Numbered from the stretch's first letter, positions 1-10,072 are shown. The stretch: 64,000 bases of DNA from Salinivirgaceae bacterium (GCA_017557785.1 JAFYYA010000086.1:62001-126000), one strand, 5' to 3'. Notes: generated by a model from the letters alone, not told the origin. Program-made: numbers and translations.

Positions 1-94
1 GATTATCGATGTCTGTTAATCGCTTTCCACCACGAATTGCAGCAATTATAGCAGTACTTAATTCAAGAAATCTTTTTGCGCGACCAATCGCCAT
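1..94 (-). CDS. Possible 5' end of a hypothetical gene, cut by window edge
   Basis: An open frame starts at an ATG on the minus strand (positions 94-92) and runs to the window edge. It reads MAIGRAKRFLELSTAIIAAI and then a basic stretch ending TDIDN. The 31 visible residues hold an amphipathic helix, but no family can be named. It would diverge from uvrA. With so little sequence this could be chance, so confidence is low. Confidence 0.3.
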   Translation of the reverse strand, partial: MAIGRAKRFLELSTAIIAAIRGGKRLTDIDN

Positions 95-109
95 CTGCCA
101 ATAATTGAC

Positions 110-117
110 TAACTTTG
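110..117 (+). promoter_or_regulatory. Candidate -7 box of uvrA
   Basis: TAACTTTG fits the Bacteroidota -7 consensus TAnnTTTG and lies 21 nt before the chosen uvrA ATG, giving a short leader. No TTTG -33 box at the usual distance was seen. Confidence 0.45.
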
Positions 118-138
118 TCCGCTTTTTACAACAGTTGT

Positions 139-2982
139 ATGGTTAAAAGTGATGTAATTGAAAATGAGGATTTTATCCGCGTATATGGTGCGCGTGAGCA
201 CAATCTGAAAAACATTGATGTCGCCATTCCGCGCAACAAACTCACCGTCATCACGGGTTTGAGCGGCAGCGGAAAGTCGTCGCTTGCGTTCGACACCATT
301 TATGCCGAGGGACAGCGCCGCTACATCGAGACTTTTTCGGCCTACGCGCGTCAGTTTTTGGGCGGTTTGGACCGTCCCGATGTGGATAAAATCACAGGTT
401 TGAGCCCCGTCATTTCAATTGAGCAGAAAACCACCAACAAGAATCCGCGGTCTACAGTTGGCACAACCACAGAGATTTACGACTTTCTGCGACTGCTTTT
501 CGCCCGTGCTGGCGAGGCCTATTCGTACAACACTGGCAAAAAGATGGTCAAGTACACCGACGACCAAATTATCGATATCATTATCAGCAAGATGGCGGGG
601 CAGAAAATCTACCTTATGGCACCGCTCATCAAGGGGCGTAAGGGCCACTACAAGGAACTTTTCGACCAACTTCTGCGCAAAGGCTATCTCTACGCGCGCG
701 TCAACGGCAAGATTACCGACTTGACTGCAGGAATGCGTCTCGACCGCTATAAAACCCATAATATTGAGGTAGTTATCGACAAACTGAAAGTTGATGAGAA
801 AGACCGCAAGCGGCTGGCCGAATCGTTGAACACCGCAATGAAGGAAGGCCAAGGTGTGGTGCTTGTGCAAAACGCTGACACTGAAGAAGAAAACTTCTAC
901 AGCCGCCACCTAATGTGCCCCGAAACAGGGCTGTCGTACAACGAGCCTGCGCCGCACACATTCTCGTTCAACTCGCCCGTGGGCGCTTGCCCGCATTGCA
1001 AGGGTTTAGGTGTTGTAAATAAGATAGATATCGACAAGGTGATACCCAATCGTCAGTTGAGCATCAAAAACGGTGGTATTCTGCCGCTAGGCAAGTATCG
1101 CAATGCGATGATATTCTGGCAGTTGGAAGCGATTGCCGATAAATTCAAGTTCAAACTCGACACGCCCATCTGCGACATTCCCGAGGAGGCGCTCGACGTA
1201 GTTCTGAACGGAAGCGACGAACCTTTCAAACTGCTGAACACACCATTGGGCAACTCATCGAACTATTTTTTGAGTTTTCCTGGCGTTATTTCAATGTTGC
1301 AAGACATCACCACCGACGAAGTTACCGAGGACAAGCAGAATCCGATGCAAAACTTTGTGAAACAGTGCGTTTGCCCCGAATGTAACGGGGCGCGATTGAA
1401 CCGCGAGGCGCTGCATTTCAAAATCGATGAGAAAAATATTGCCGAACTCTCGAATATGGACATCAAGAGCCTGTACGCCTGGCTCGACGGTCTTGAAGAC
1501 CGCTTGAGCGACAAGCAGCGCGCCATTTCCGCCGAGATTCTGAAGGAAATCCGCAGCCGTTTGGGCTTTTTGGTCAAGGTTGGGCTCGATTATCTGTCGC
1601 TCAACCGCAGTTCGCGCAGCCTGTCGGGCGGTGAGAGTCAGCGAATTAGACTGGCCACGCAAATTGGCTCGCAACTCGTCAACGTGCTCTACATTCTCGA
1701 CGAGCCGTCAATCGGTCTGCACCAACGTGACAACCGCAAACTCATTGAATCACTGAAAGAACTGCGCGACATCGGCAACACCGTGATTGTTGTTGAGCAC
1801 GACAAGGATATGATGCTGGCCGCTGACCACGTGATTGATATTGGCCCGTTTGCTGGCCGTCGGGGCGGAAATGTGGTGAGCGAGGGCGCGCCATACGAGA
1901 TTCTGAAATCTGACTCACTCACAGCGCAATACCTTAACGGAACGCGCAAAATTGAGATACCAAAAAAGCGCCGCAAAGGCAACGGATTGTCGATTGTGCT
2001 GCATAATGCCACAGGCCATAATCTTAAGAATGTGACACTTACGCTGCCGTTGGGCAAGTTTGTGTGCATCACAGGCGTGTCGGGAAGCGGCAAGTCGTCG
2101 CTCATCAACGAGACGCTGCATCCAATCCTGAACCACCATTTTTACCGCTCAATTCAAGAGCCGCTGCCGTTCGATTCAATTGAAGGTATTGGCAACATTG
2201 ACAAGGTGATAGAGGTGAACCAAGAACCGTTGGGACGCACGCCGCGCTCAAATCCTGCAACATATTCGGGCGTCTTTTCTGACATCCGCGCGCTGTTCGA
2301 GAAACTGCCCGAGGCGCAAATCCGCGGCTACAAGGCTGGACGCTTCTCGTTCAACGTGAAAGGCGGCCGTTGTGAGACTTGCAAAGGTGCTGGTGTTCAG
2401 ACAATTGAGATGAATTTCCTGCCCGATGTGCTGGTTCCGTGCCCCGATTGCAACGGCCACCGCTACAACCGCGAGACGCTTGAAGTGCGCTATCGCGGCA
2501 AGTCGATTTCCGATGTGTTGGATATGACTATCAATCAGGCTGTTGAGTTCTTTGAGAACCAACCGAAAATTCTGCAAAAAATCAAGGCTTTGCAGATGGT
2601 CGGGTTGGGCTACGTCAAACTTGGGCAGCCATCGACAACCTTGAGTGGCGGCGAGGCGCAACGTGCCAAACTGGCAGCAGAACTGTCGAAAAAGGACACA
2701 GGCAAGACGCTTTACATTCTCGACGAGCCGACAACTGGCTTGCATTTTGAGGACATACGCGTGCTGCTCGATGTGCTGCAAAAACTTGTGGACAAAGGAA
2801 ATACGGTGGTTGTTATTGAGCACAACCTTGACGTCATAAAAGTTGCCGACCACATTATTGATATGGGCCCCGAAGGCGGTTCGGCAGGCGGAAAGATTGT
2901 GAGCGAAGGAACGCCCGAGCAGGTTGTGGCGCGCGGTGTGGGCTACACGGCGCAGTTCCTGGCCGACGAGTTGGCAGAGTAG
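139..2982 (+). CDS. uvrA: Excinuclease ABC subunit A
   Basis: UvrA is the damage-recognition ATPase of nucleotide excision repair. It loads UvrB onto lesions in the cytoplasm. The 947-residue product has the full double ABC architecture. The first Walker A is GLSGSGKSS (residues 40-48) and the second is GVSGSGKSS (about 646-654). The signature motifs are LSGGESQ (about 495) and LSGGEAQ (about 835), and the Walker B/D-loops read LDEPSIGLH and LDEPTTGLH. Zinc-module cysteines are visible as [23 protein letters not shown] and CPDCNGH. The frame can be extended to a TTG at 115, but the ATG at 139 sits properly behind the promoter box and gives the usual family length. Identification is very secure. 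Confidence 0.97.
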   Translation: MVKSDVIENEDFIRVYGAREHNLKNIDVAIPRNKLTVITGLSGSGKSSLAFDTIYAEGQRRYIETFSAYARQFLGGLDRPDVDKITGLSPVISIEQKTTNKNPRSTVGTTTEIYDFLRLLFARAGEAYSYNTGKKMVKYTDDQIIDIIISKMAGQKIYLMAPLIKGRKGHYKELFDQLLRKGYLYARVNGKITDLTAGMRLDRYKTHNIEVVIDKLKVDEKDRKRLAESLNTAMKEGQGVVLVQNADTEEENFYSRHLMCPETGLSYNEPAPHTFSFNSPVGACPHCKGLGVVNKIDIDKVIPNRQLSIKNGGILPLGKYRNAMIFWQLEAIADKFKFKLDTPICDIPEEALDVVLNGSDEPFKLLNTPLGNSSNYFLSFPGVISMLQDITTDEVTEDKQNPMQNFVKQCVCPECNGARLNREALHFKIDEKNIAELSNMDIKSLYAWLDGLEDRLSDKQRAISAEILKEIRSRLGFLVKVGLDYLSLNRSSRSLSGGESQRIRLATQIGSQLVNVLYILDEPSIGLHQRDNRKLIESLKELRDIGNTVIVVEHDKDMMLAADHVIDIGPFAGRRGGNVVSEGAPYEILKSDSLTAQYLNGTRKIEIPKKRRKGNGLSIVLHNATGHNLKNVTLTLPLGKFVCITGVSGSGKSSLINETLHPILNHHFYRSIQEPLPFDSIEGIGNIDKVIEVNQEPLGRTPRSNPATYSGVFSDIRALFEKLPEAQIRGYKAGRFSFNVKGGRCETCKGAGVQTIEMNFLPDVLVPCPDCNGHRYNRETLEVRYRGKSISDVLDMTINQAVEFFENQPKILQKIKALQMVGLGYVKLGQPSTTLSGGEAQRAKLAAELSKKDTGKTLYILDEPTTGLHFEDIRVLLDVLQKLVDKGNTVVVIEHNLDVIKVADHIIDMGPEGGSAGGKIVSEGTPEQVVARGVGYTAQFLADELAE

Positions 2983-3027
2983 TTGGCAAGCCGCATCGAA
3001 CCATTTCAAATTTTTTAGCGCATTTTT

Positions 3028-3058
3028 TTTGCACGTTTGCGCAAATCCCATAACTTTA
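3028..3058 (+). promoter_or_regulatory. Candidate promoter of the nucleoside kinase gene
   Basis: A TTTG (-33, 3028-3031) is followed after 19 bp by TAACTTTA (-7, 3051-3058), one base off TAnnTTTG. The spacing matches the Bacteroidota sigma-ABfr type promoter. Transcription would start near 3065, leaving a leader of about 60 nt. Confidence 0.5.
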
Positions 3059-3076
3059 TTCCTGCACTTTTTGCGG

Positions 3077-3100
3077 CTTCGTCTTGCCTTTAAGGCGAAG
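3077..3100 (+). other. Hairpin in the 5' leader of the nucleoside kinase
   Basis: CTTCGTCTT (3077-3085) pairs with AAGGCGAAG (3092-3100) through one G-U pair around a 6-nt loop. A competing GCCTT/AAGGC pairing overlaps it. There is no T-run behind it, so it is not a normal terminator. It may be a leader element or a weak uvrA 3' end. Confidence 0.35.
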
Positions 3101-3125
3101 TGAAATTTTGAAAAAAGATAAAGTT

Positions 3126-4778
3126 ATGATTGAAATTATTTGCACAAACAACGGCGAGAGACGTAATTATCCGCAAGGCACTACATTACAGCAAGTTGCA
3201 GCCGATATGGGCTTCACTGGCGAACCGGTTTACGCGGCTTACGTCAACAACAAACTGCAGGAACTCGATTTTGCCTTGTTCAATCCGTATATAGTTGAAT
3301 TTATTGGGTTTAAACATCCTGAAGGCAAACGAATGTACGACCGTTCGCTGAGTTTTGTTCTCTACAAGGCTGTCCACGACATTTTTCCGGGGAAGAAACT
3401 GAAAATCGAGCATTCAATATCTAACGGCTATTATTGTGAAATAGAGGGCGTTGACTCTGTCAGCGTGGACCAAGTTGTTGAAATCGACAGCCGTATGCGC
3501 GAAATTATCAAACTTGACCTGCCTTTTATCCGCAAGCGAATGCTCGCAGAAGATGCCATCAAACTTTTCGATGAGATGGGCTACCACGAGAAGGCACAAC
3601 TGCTCAAAACGCGCGCACATCTATATTCTTCAGTCTATTATCTCGACGATGTGATGGACTATTTCTATGGTTGCCTTCTGCCTTCGACGGGCTATCTGAA
3701 GGTGTTCAGCATCGACAAATATTACGATGGAATGCTGCTTCGCGCGCCATTCCGTGACAATCCGAATGCCGTTGCCGAACTTGAGTTGCAAGACAAGATG
3801 TTTGATGTTCTGCACGAATTTAAAAAATGGGGCAGAATATTGAATATCAGTTATATGAGCAACATCAACCAACATATTGACGATGGTAGCATCGGTGAAC
3901 TGATAAAGATTTCTGAGGCTTTGCAAGAGAAAAAACTTGCGCAGATTGCCGATATGATTGCCACTCGTCAGCCGCAACCGCGACTGGTGCTGCTTTCGGG
4001 ACCATCGTCGTCGGGCAAGACAACCACAGCCAACAAACTGGCCATTCAACTGAAAGTTGCTGGTTTTAATCCGGTTACGCTATCGCTCGACAACTATTTC
4101 GTTGACCGTGAGAAAACACCGCTCGACGAAAATGGCGATTATGATTTTGAAGCATTGGAAGCACTTGATATTCCGTATCTTAACAATGATTTGAACCAAC
4201 TTTTCGCTGGTAAGACCATCGATGTGCCGAAATTCTCGTTCAAAGACGGCAAGCGCTTCTTCGACGGTGAGAAAATGAAACTCGATGCCAACAGCGTCAT
4301 CATTGCCGAGGGCATTCACGCACTGAATCCGAAACTCACCGCCCACATCGACGACAGTCTGAAATTCCGCGTTTATGTGTCGGCGCTCACCACCCTGTCG
4401 CTCGACAACCACAACCGTATCCCGACCACCGACACGCGCCTAATCCGCCGCATTGTGCGCGACTACCGCTACCGCGGCTACAGCGCGAAGGACACCATCG
4501 ACCGCTGGCCGAGCGTGCGCCGTGGTGAGGACAAACACATCTTCCCGAATCAAGAACGTGCTGATATTATGTTCAATACGGCGATGGTTTACGAAACTGG
4601 CGTACTCAAACGTTATGTTGAGCCGATTTTGCAACAAGTGCCGCCAAACTGCACAGCCTATCGTGAGGCTCTGCGTCTGCTGAAATTCCTGAGTTACGTC
4701 AAGCCTATCCCCGACAATGAGATTCCACCGACATCAATTCTGAGAGAATTTTTGGGCGGCAGCAGTTTCAAATATTGA
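3126..4778 (+). CDS. TGS-domain nucleoside kinase (uridine kinase-like)
   Basis: This 550-residue protein joins an N-terminal TGS/threonyl-tRNA-synthetase-like module (about residues 1-200) to a phosphoribulokinase/uridine-kinase P-loop domain. The P-loop is GPSSSGKTTT at residues 292-301, followed by the SLDNYFVDR substrate-loop motif. The fold phosphorylates a nucleoside with ATP, as in pyrimidine salvage. The exact substrate cannot be read from sequence. Similar fused proteins are common in Bacteroidota and Clostridia. An in-frame upstream extension from 3084 exists, but ATG 3126 begins the recognisable TGS strand (MIEIICTNNGERR). It follows uvrA in the same direction but has its own promoter. 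Confidence 0.85.
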   Translation: MIEIICTNNGERRNYPQGTTLQQVAADMGFTGEPVYAAYVNNKLQELDFALFNPYIVEFIGFKHPEGKRMYDRSLSFVLYKAVHDIFPGKKLKIEHSISNGYYCEIEGVDSVSVDQVVEIDSRMREIIKLDLPFIRKRMLAEDAIKLFDEMGYHEKAQLLKTRAHLYSSVYYLDDVMDYFYGCLLPSTGYLKVFSIDKYYDGMLLRAPFRDNPNAVAELELQDKMFDVLHEFKKWGRILNISYMSNINQHIDDGSIGELIKISEALQEKKLAQIADMIATRQPQPRLVLLSGPSSSGKTTTANKLAIQLKVAGFNPVTLSLDNYFVDREKTPLDENGDYDFEALEALDIPYLNNDLNQLFAGKTIDVPKFSFKDGKRFFDGEKMKLDANSVIIAEGIHALNPKLTAHIDDSLKFRVYVSALTTLSLDNHNRIPTTDTRLIRRIVRDYRYRGYSAKDTIDRWPSVRRGEDKHIFPNQERADIMFNTAMVYETGVLKRYVEPILQQVPPNCTAYREALRLLKFLSYVKPIPDNEIPPTSILREFLGGSSFKY

Positions 4779-4870
4779 TAGCAGGCTCAAAATCGTCAGT
4801 TGTGAGCGTTTTTTCAAAAAAATGCGCATCATTATGCCGAAATAGAGCACGATTGATATTTAATAGATTA

Positions 4871-4899
4871 AAAATAAGCCCATTGCATGGGCTTATTTT
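4871..4899 (+). terminator. Strong intrinsic terminator after the nucleoside kinase
   Basis: A perfect 13-bp stem, AAAATAAGCCCAT / ATGGGCTTATTTT, surrounds a TGC loop. The A and T tracts let it work in both directions. Confidence 0.8.
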
Positions 4900-5100
4900 A
4901 TCTATTTTTCTAACCAAAAGACGAAATGATTTCGTCAATAAATCTAACTGATTTATAGTTGATTGCAGTACATTTGGAAGATATCAACCGCCATGTGTCA
5001 AAAAAAACGGGGTGCAAAAAGTCGCGAATGCTTGATTGTATGCGGTTTTTAGTTATTTTAGCATTCAATTGTTTAGTTTGCTTTACGCAGAAATAACTTT
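4900..5100. other. Intergenic spacer with a small palindrome
   Basis: No gene is evident here. GACGAAA-TGA-TTTCGTC (4920-4936) is a perfect 7-bp inverted repeat that could be an operator or small hairpin. Close to the next gene, TTAGTTTG (5073-5080) is a weak -7-like match. Nothing else is recognised. Confidence 0.35.
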
Positions 5101-6549
5101 ATGCTTAAATCGAATTTAATCTTAGGGATTATCAGCGTTTTAATGTTGTTCGGGCTTGTAGGAGAGCCTGTTTCAGTGTCGCTGAATATGCCCGATTCAG
5201 CCCAAAGCAACAGTGAGTTTTTGGTTGAGGTTACCATCCGTAAGGGTGATGTTGAGGGTTTTGCCCGCTTCCAACAGAAATTGCCGAACGGATTCAAGGC
5301 CGTTGCTCGTCAGACAGCCAACGGTGAGTTCTCGTTTGTCGACCAGAAGGTGAAAATCCAATGGATGAAGGTGCCGTACGACAAGGATTTGGTTGTTTCG
5401 TACGCCATTCAGATTGACCCGGCAACCGCATCGGGCAGTTACACTTTCGACGGTAGTTTCTCGTACATTATGGACAACTCAGTTCAAGTGGCAACGGCTG
5501 GAACCCAAACATTGCAAGTGATTGCTGACGAGTCATCTCTTAATCTTGCAAATCAGCAAAATATGGTGATTCAGAAAGGCGATGTACAAGTGAACCTTAA
5601 TTCAGTTGACTGCATTAGGCAGAAACCTTATCTCAATGACAATAACGAGGTGATTGTCAATCTGTTGGTTAACAAGGGCAGTTTGAAAGAGTTTGGAAAG
5701 ATTCAAGAGCAAATTCCTGTAGGTTACCGTGCAGAAAGCATCAAATCGAAAAACTCGATTTTTACTTATAAAAACCACATTGTCAAATTCTTGTGGATGA
5801 ATATGCCGAACAATGCCGGCGACGAAAATTTCGTGGTTTCGTACAAACTGATTCCCGAAGGCGAGATTCCTGATGAGGAATTCCAGATTGTTGGTACGTT
5901 CTCGTATGCCGAGTCGGACCGCACAAAAACGATAAACATTGCCGAGCGCAGTGTCGATTTGGAGAGAGAAGACGAAGATTTGCTTGTACAGGCACCAGAG
6001 CCGACCACCGAACCGGAGCCTGCAGCACCAATTGCTTCGTACACCCCGGCACCAGAGCCAACATACTCGTATGAACCAGTTTCAACACCGGAGCCGGCAA
6101 CCCAGTACACACCAGAACCATCGTACACTGCACCGGAGCCTGTTGCAACATCTTCGTACACAGAGCCAGTTAGCACAACACCGCAACCGACAGCAAATCC
6201 AAGGTCAACCCGCCCGACATATCAGGTTTCTGCTGAGGATTTGACAGACATTCCGTCGCCGGAGCAGGGCGTGGCTTTCAGAGTACAGATTGCCGCAGGT
6301 CACAGACTCGTTGGCAAAAACTACTTCAAACGTCTGAACATCACCGACCAAGTGCAAGTTGAGATTCATAACGGCTGGAACAAATACACAGTCGGCAATT
6401 TCAGCGAATACAAAGATGCGCGCGACTATCGCGTTTATGTTTGGAACAACACACCAATCCACGACGCCTTTGTGTCGGCATACAACAACGGAATGCGCAT
6501 CACGGTTCAAGAAGCATTGATGATAGCAAGTCAAAAATGGTATAAGTAA
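5101..6549 (+). CDS. Exported SPOR-domain protein with duplicated beta module
   Basis: The 482-residue product starts with a hydrophobic export signal (about residues 5-22). Two homologous beta-rich modules follow, about residues 40-130 and 170-285. Both pass through the pattern KG-x-F-x-K/R-x-Q-x-P-x-G-(Y/F)-x-A, then a W-M core, then FSY. A Pro/Glu/Thr-rich linker lies at about 300-375, and a C-terminal SPOR-like domain begins near residue 391 (VAFRVQIAAG...). SPOR domains bind denuded peptidoglycan glycan in characterised proteins. I infer a periplasmic protein joining the cell wall to an envelope machine. The duplicated module was not recognised as a named family. It lies 27 nt upstream of a barrel protein, so the two are probably co-transcribed. 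Confidence 0.7.
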   Translation: MLKSNLILGIISVLMLFGLVGEPVSVSLNMPDSAQSNSEFLVEVTIRKGDVEGFARFQQKLPNGFKAVARQTANGEFSFVDQKVKIQWMKVPYDKDLVVSYAIQIDPATASGSYTFDGSFSYIMDNSVQVATAGTQTLQVIADESSLNLANQQNMVIQKGDVQVNLNSVDCIRQKPYLNDNNEVIVNLLVNKGSLKEFGKIQEQIPVGYRAESIKSKNSIFTYKNHIVKFLWMNMPNNAGDENFVVSYKLIPEGEIPDEEFQIVGTFSYAESDRTKTINIAERSVDLEREDEDLLVQAPEPTTEPEPAAPIASYTPAPEPTYSYEPVSTPEPATQYTPEPSYTAPEPVATSSYTEPVSTTPQPTANPRSTRPTYQVSAEDLTDIPSPEQGVAFRVQIAAGHRLVGKNYFKRLNITDQVQVEIHNGWNKYTVGNFSEYKDARDYRVYVWNNTPIHDAFVSAYNNGMRITVQEALMIASQKWYK

Positions 6550-6576
6550 CAAGCGAGTTGAATTAAAAAATTGTTG

Positions 6577-7986
6577 ATGAGGAAATTACTGATTGCCATA
6601 TTAGGATTGTTGTCCTGCTTGCCAGTTATTGCGCAGGAGGAGGACATCGACGAGGATTACCTGTCGGTGTTGCTTGCGGAAGAAGAGGAGGCAACAAGCG
6701 CGGCTTTCAAACCAGTTATCGGCTTCGGTGTCGGTAACTTTTCTTTTTATGGCGATGTGGTAGATTATTTCCGTACGCCCATCAACGGCTTGACATCGTA
6801 CCGTTTTCTCATCAGCCGTAATGTCAGCAAATATTTCGACATTGAGTTCCATGGAACTTTGGGCCGCGTGGGCGGTAGTTTGTATAGTGCTGGAAACGAG
6901 ACAAAAATCGATTTTTCGCAACTGGTTGTCGATGGCAAGGTGAGCCCTGATAGGGTTGTATTTATGAACGATGCGCAGCGGGCTGATATGCTGAATGTTG
7001 CCAATTTCCGTTCACAAATTTTCGCCGGTGGTGTTTCGGTTGCCTACAATTTCAACCATATTCTCGAACGCAAACGCCCAATCCACCCATACGTTTCGTT
7101 GGGTGTTGAGTTTTTCCAGTTCTCGTCGAAAGGCGATTTCCTGAATGCCGATAACAAAGCATATGTCTATTGGCCCGATGGCACAATCCGCGATGACCGC
7201 GGCGAGATAATTGTCCGTGACTATGAATACGAAACCGACTTGCGCAAACTTGACCTTTATGGCTATGGTGATTACGCTAAAACAAGCGTGGCTTTCCCTG
7301 TTGACGCCGGTTTCAATGTGACGATAACCGACCGTGTTACTTGTCGTTTCGGTTGCGCGGCCCACTTCCCGCTGACCGATTATATTGATAACGTGAAAGG
7401 AGGCAAAGGCTGGAAGAACGACATTGTTCTGAACACATATGTATCGTTGTCGATTGACTTGTTCTCAACTGATGAGGAACTTGCCGCTGTTGAGAATTTC
7501 CGAAATTTGAAGTTCACCATTACTGACAATCTTGATGAAGACGGTGATGGTGTCGATGACTTTAACGACGAATGTCCTGGCACGCCCAAAGACGTGAAAG
7601 TCAACCAGTATGGCTGCCCGCTTGACACAGATAAGGATGGTGTTCCAGATTATATTGACAAGGAACCAAACACACCATTGGGCAAAATTGTTAGTGCAAG
7701 CGGCATCCAGTTGACTGATAAGCAGATTATCATGTTGCTCTACAACCCTGATGCAGTAAAACACACCGACACGCGCGTTTATTCGAACACTTCGGAGTCG
7801 CAGAGCGGCAACAGTGTTGATGCAACAAAGGGCATCCCAGCCAAATACAAGTTTGCAGATACCGACAACGACAACTACATCTCGCACGAGGAGTTGCAGA
7901 AGGCCATCGACGACATTTTCGAAGGTACATCAACACTCTCGCCTGCAGATATCAACGGCCTGCAAGACTTCTTCTTCGAACAATAA
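6577..7986 (+). CDS. Outer-membrane barrel protein with TSP3 repeats and EF-hand
   Basis: The 469-residue product has a signal peptide ending ...PVIAQ, then about 270 residues of alternating aromatic and polar strands typical of an outer-membrane barrel (with GVGNFSFYGD near the start). Two thrombospondin-type-3 calcium loops follow, DEDGDGVDDFNDECPGTP (about residue 320) and DTDKDGVPDYID (about 350). A canonical EF-hand loop, DTDNDNYISHEE, lies at about residue 428. In OmpA-like proteins TSP3 repeats link a barrel to a periplasmic domain. Here the OmpA peptidoglycan-binding domain is replaced by an EF-hand tail, and the neighbouring SPOR protein may supply the wall contact. ATG 6577 is preferred over an upstream TTG. 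Confidence 0.7.
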   Translation: MRKLLIAILGLLSCLPVIAQEEDIDEDYLSVLLAEEEEATSAAFKPVIGFGVGNFSFYGDVVDYFRTPINGLTSYRFLISRNVSKYFDIEFHGTLGRVGGSLYSAGNETKIDFSQLVVDGKVSPDRVVFMNDAQRADMLNVANFRSQIFAGGVSVAYNFNHILERKRPIHPYVSLGVEFFQFSSKGDFLNADNKAYVYWPDGTIRDDRGEIIVRDYEYETDLRKLDLYGYGDYAKTSVAFPVDAGFNVTITDRVTCRFGCAAHFPLTDYIDNVKGGKGWKNDIVLNTYVSLSIDLFSTDEELAAVENFRNLKFTITDNLDEDGDGVDDFNDECPGTPKDVKVNQYGCPLDTDKDGVPDYIDKEPNTPLGKIVSASGIQLTDKQIIMLLYNPDAVKHTDTRVYSNTSESQSGNSVDATKGIPAKYKFADTDNDNYISHEELQKAIDDIFEGTSTLSPADINGLQDFFFEQ

Positions 7987-7999
7987 TAGTTGAAAATTG

Positions 8000-8048
8000 C
8001 GCAAATACTTTTGCGTGAGACTGTTGGAAAATGGCTATTGAATTAGCC
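8000..8048. terminator. Candidate bidirectional terminator between convergent genes
   Basis: Two small hairpins lie between the converging stop codons: CGCAAA/TTTGCG (8000-8015) and GGCTA-TTGAAT-TAGCC (8033-8048). Neither has a strong T-run, so function is uncertain. Confidence 0.35.
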
Positions 8049-8051
8049 TAA

Positions 8052-8504
8052 TCATTTGATTTTGTTCATCCTATCCAACTCGCGTTTGGTGTCTTTTAAT
8101 TTGATGTCTTCGCGCTTGTCGAAGAGTTTTTTGCCGCGGGCCAAGCCGATGCTCATTTTTGCCAAACCTTTCTCGTTGATATATAGTGTGATAGGAACAA
8201 TGGTGAATCCTTTTTCCTTTATTTTCTTTTCCAACCGGTTCAGTTCGCGCCGTTTCAGCAGAAGTTTGCGGTCGCTGCGCGGAGTGTGGTTGTAGTGCGT
8301 ACCATATTCGTATTCAGCAATATACATGTTCTTGACATACAACTCGCCTTTCTCGAAAATGCAGTAGGTGTCGTTGATGTTGGCCTTGCCGTTACGAATC
8401 GATTTTATTTCAGTGCCCAGCAATTGAATGCCGGCGTTGAATGTCTCGATTATCTCGTAGAGGAAGTGTGCTTTTTTATTGCTAAACCGAACGTTGTTGT
8501 CCAT
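8052..8504 (-). CDS. smpB: SsrA-binding protein
   Basis: SmpB binds the tRNA-like part of tmRNA and delivers it to stalled ribosomes for trans-translation. The 150-residue product has the usual length. It shows the family core: [26 protein letters not shown], the [11 protein letters not shown] segment, and the basic tail [16 protein letters not shown]. Its RNA partner ssrA lies at 52,435 in this window. The start is one nucleotide after the stop of the Yip1-like gene, so the two are co-transcribed. Confidence 0.97.
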   Translation of the reverse strand: MDNNVRFSNKKAHFLYEIIETFNAGIQLLGTEIKSIRNGKANINDTYCIFEKGELYVKNMYIAEYEYGTHYNHTPRSDRKLLLKRRELNRLEKKIKEKGFTIVPITLYINEKGLAKMSIGLARGKKLFDKREDIKLKDTKRELDRMNKIK

Positions 8505-8505
8505 C

Positions 8506-9075
8506 TCAGTTGAGTATTAGATTTTCGCAACCCACAAATACCCAATGCATTAAAATCATAATGGCGATTGATGTTATTGTAGCGTTACGAAGTTTCTTGT
8601 TATCGGTGTCGGCGCATTCGGCCTTCAGCATACACCAAAGCAGGTAGTATGAATAGAGGCCGCAAAGATTGAAAAGCGGTGCAAGTTTTGGCAGCAGTCC
8701 GCTAAAAATCGATGTAACGAAAATTGGTATGAATGAGTAAGTTATAATGTAAAATACGCGTGACAACTTTGCAGAAATAGAGTAGTAGTGCAGAATCTCG
8801 TAGAGAAGCAGAGTGAATACTGCGCCTGATGTCAGCAATAATGCTAATCGAGGTAGCAATTCGTTGATAATGAACTTAAACGAATCTCTAAACATATATG
8901 TGCCGAACATTACATGTCCGATGTATTCAGCAACGATTATTGCCACAAAGTAAGGGAGCGCAATCTCTTTCAAAAGAGCAGTGAAACCTTTCGAATTGCC
9001 GGAAAGCATTGATGCTGTGGCATTTGGTTTGCCAATTAGGTCGATTGTCAGATTTAAAAGTGATTTTATATTCAT
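8506..9075 (-). CDS. Yip1-like integral membrane protein
   Basis: About 190 residues with five hydrophobic segments and short polar loops. The layout resembles bacterial Yip1-domain proteins, whose function is unknown. I chose the ATG at 9075 ([17 protein letters not shown]) rather than the upstream extension to 9129, because a TAAATTTG promoter box lies at 9094-9101, inside that extension. It is the first gene of an operon with smpB. Confidence 0.65.
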   Translation of the reverse strand: MNIKSLLNLTIDLIGKPNATASMLSGNSKGFTALLKEIALPYFVAIIVAEYIGHVMFGTYMFRDSFKFIINELLPRLALLLTSGAVFTLLLYEILHYYSISAKLSRVFYIITYSFIPIFVTSIFSGLLPKLAPLFNLCGLYSYYLLWCMLKAECADTDNKKLRNATITSIAIMILMHWVFVGCENLILN

Positions 9076-9093
9076 CTTGCACCAAAAACGCTG

Positions 9094-9101
9094 CAAATTT
9101 A
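9094..9101 (-). promoter_or_regulatory. Candidate -7 box of the Yip1-smpB operon
   Basis: On the minus strand the box reads TAAATTTG, an exact TAnnTTTG match, 18 nt before the chosen ATG. The start would be a few bases downstream, giving a very short leader. No clear -33 box was found. Confidence 0.5.
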
Positions 9102-9142
9102 AACTATTTTCGCAATGCATAACCATCAAACTGCATCACTGA

Positions 9143-10072
9143 ATGAACGCGAACTTGCCGCTAATCACCATCTTAGGCCCGACAGCATCGGGCAAAACCG
9201 CGCTTGCCACACATTTGGCAGTGGAGGTCGATGCCGAAATTATCAGCGCCGACTCGCGTCAGGTCTATCGTCGGATGGATATCGGTACGGGTAAGGATTT
9301 GTCTGATTATCAAATTGATGGTAGGCAGATTCCGTATCATTTGATTGATATTGTTGAGCCGGGCACCAAATACAATCTTTTTCAGTATCAGCAAGATTTC
9401 CTGAAAGTTTATGACGATTTATCCAAACGTCAGAAGCAGGCGATACTTTGCGGTGGCAGCGGTTTGTATATTGAGTCGGTGCTCGATGGCTATAAAATGA
9501 CATCGGTGCCTGTGAATGAGAAACTTCGGGCAGAGTTGAAGGACTATACTGAAGCGCAGTTGGAGCAGCGGTTGAAGTCAGTGAAAAAACTGCACAACAA
9601 TGCCGATTTCGATACTCGTCAGCGCACTGTTCGTGCCATTGAAATTGCTGAATATCAGAAGCAAAACGCCAATTCAATCCCCGATTTTCCAAAGATCCCC
9701 TATATTATAATAGGTGTGGCGATGGAGCGCGAGACCGTTTGTCAGTCAATCTACAGCCGCCTGAAGCAGCGCTTGCGCGATGGCATGATCGATGAGGTGC
9801 AAGCCTTGCTCGATAGCGGCATCGCACCAATCGATTTGGAATACTATGGCCTTGAATATAAATTTGTTACGCAGTATCTGCAAGGCGAGTTCAGTTACAA
9901 CTATATGGTTGAACATTTGAACATTGCCATTCGCCAATTTGCCAAACGCCAAATGACATGGTTCCGTCGAATGGAACGCAACGGTTTCAAAATCAATTGG
10001 ATTGACGGACGATTGCCGATTGAAGAGAAAGTTGCGGTGGCAATGGAGATTTTGAATGGCTATAGCAAATAA
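9143..10072 (+). CDS. miaA: tRNA dimethylallyltransferase
   Basis: MiaA transfers a dimethylallyl group to A37 of tRNAs that read UNN codons. The 309-residue product has the P-loop GPTASGKT (residues 12-19), the DSRQVYRRMDIGTGK substrate motif, the PYHLID segment and the CGGSGLYIES motif. The C-terminal region is rich in R, Q and W, as expected for tRNA contact (RQFAKRQMTWFRR). Length is typical of the shorter Bacteroidota form. It diverges from the Yip1-smpB operon. Confidence 0.95.
   Translation: MNANLPLITILGPTASGKTALATHLAVEVDAEIISADSRQVYRRMDIGTGKDLSDYQIDGRQIPYHLIDIVEPGTKYNLFQYQQDFLKVYDDLSKRQKQAILCGGSGLYIESVLDGYKMTSVPVNEKLRAELKDYTEAQLEQRLKSVKKLHNNADFDTRQRTVRAIEIAEYQKQNANSIPDFPKIPYIIIGVAMERETVCQSIYSRLKQRLRDGMIDEVQALLDSGIAPIDLEYYGLEYKFVTQYLQGEFSYNYMVEHLNIAIRQFAKRQMTWFRRMERNGFKINWIDGRLPIEEKVAVAMEILNGYSK

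Noticed and set aside
2248..3051. 267-codon open frame antisense to uvrA
   Set aside because: It has no recognisable domain and overlaps the second UvrA ATPase domain.
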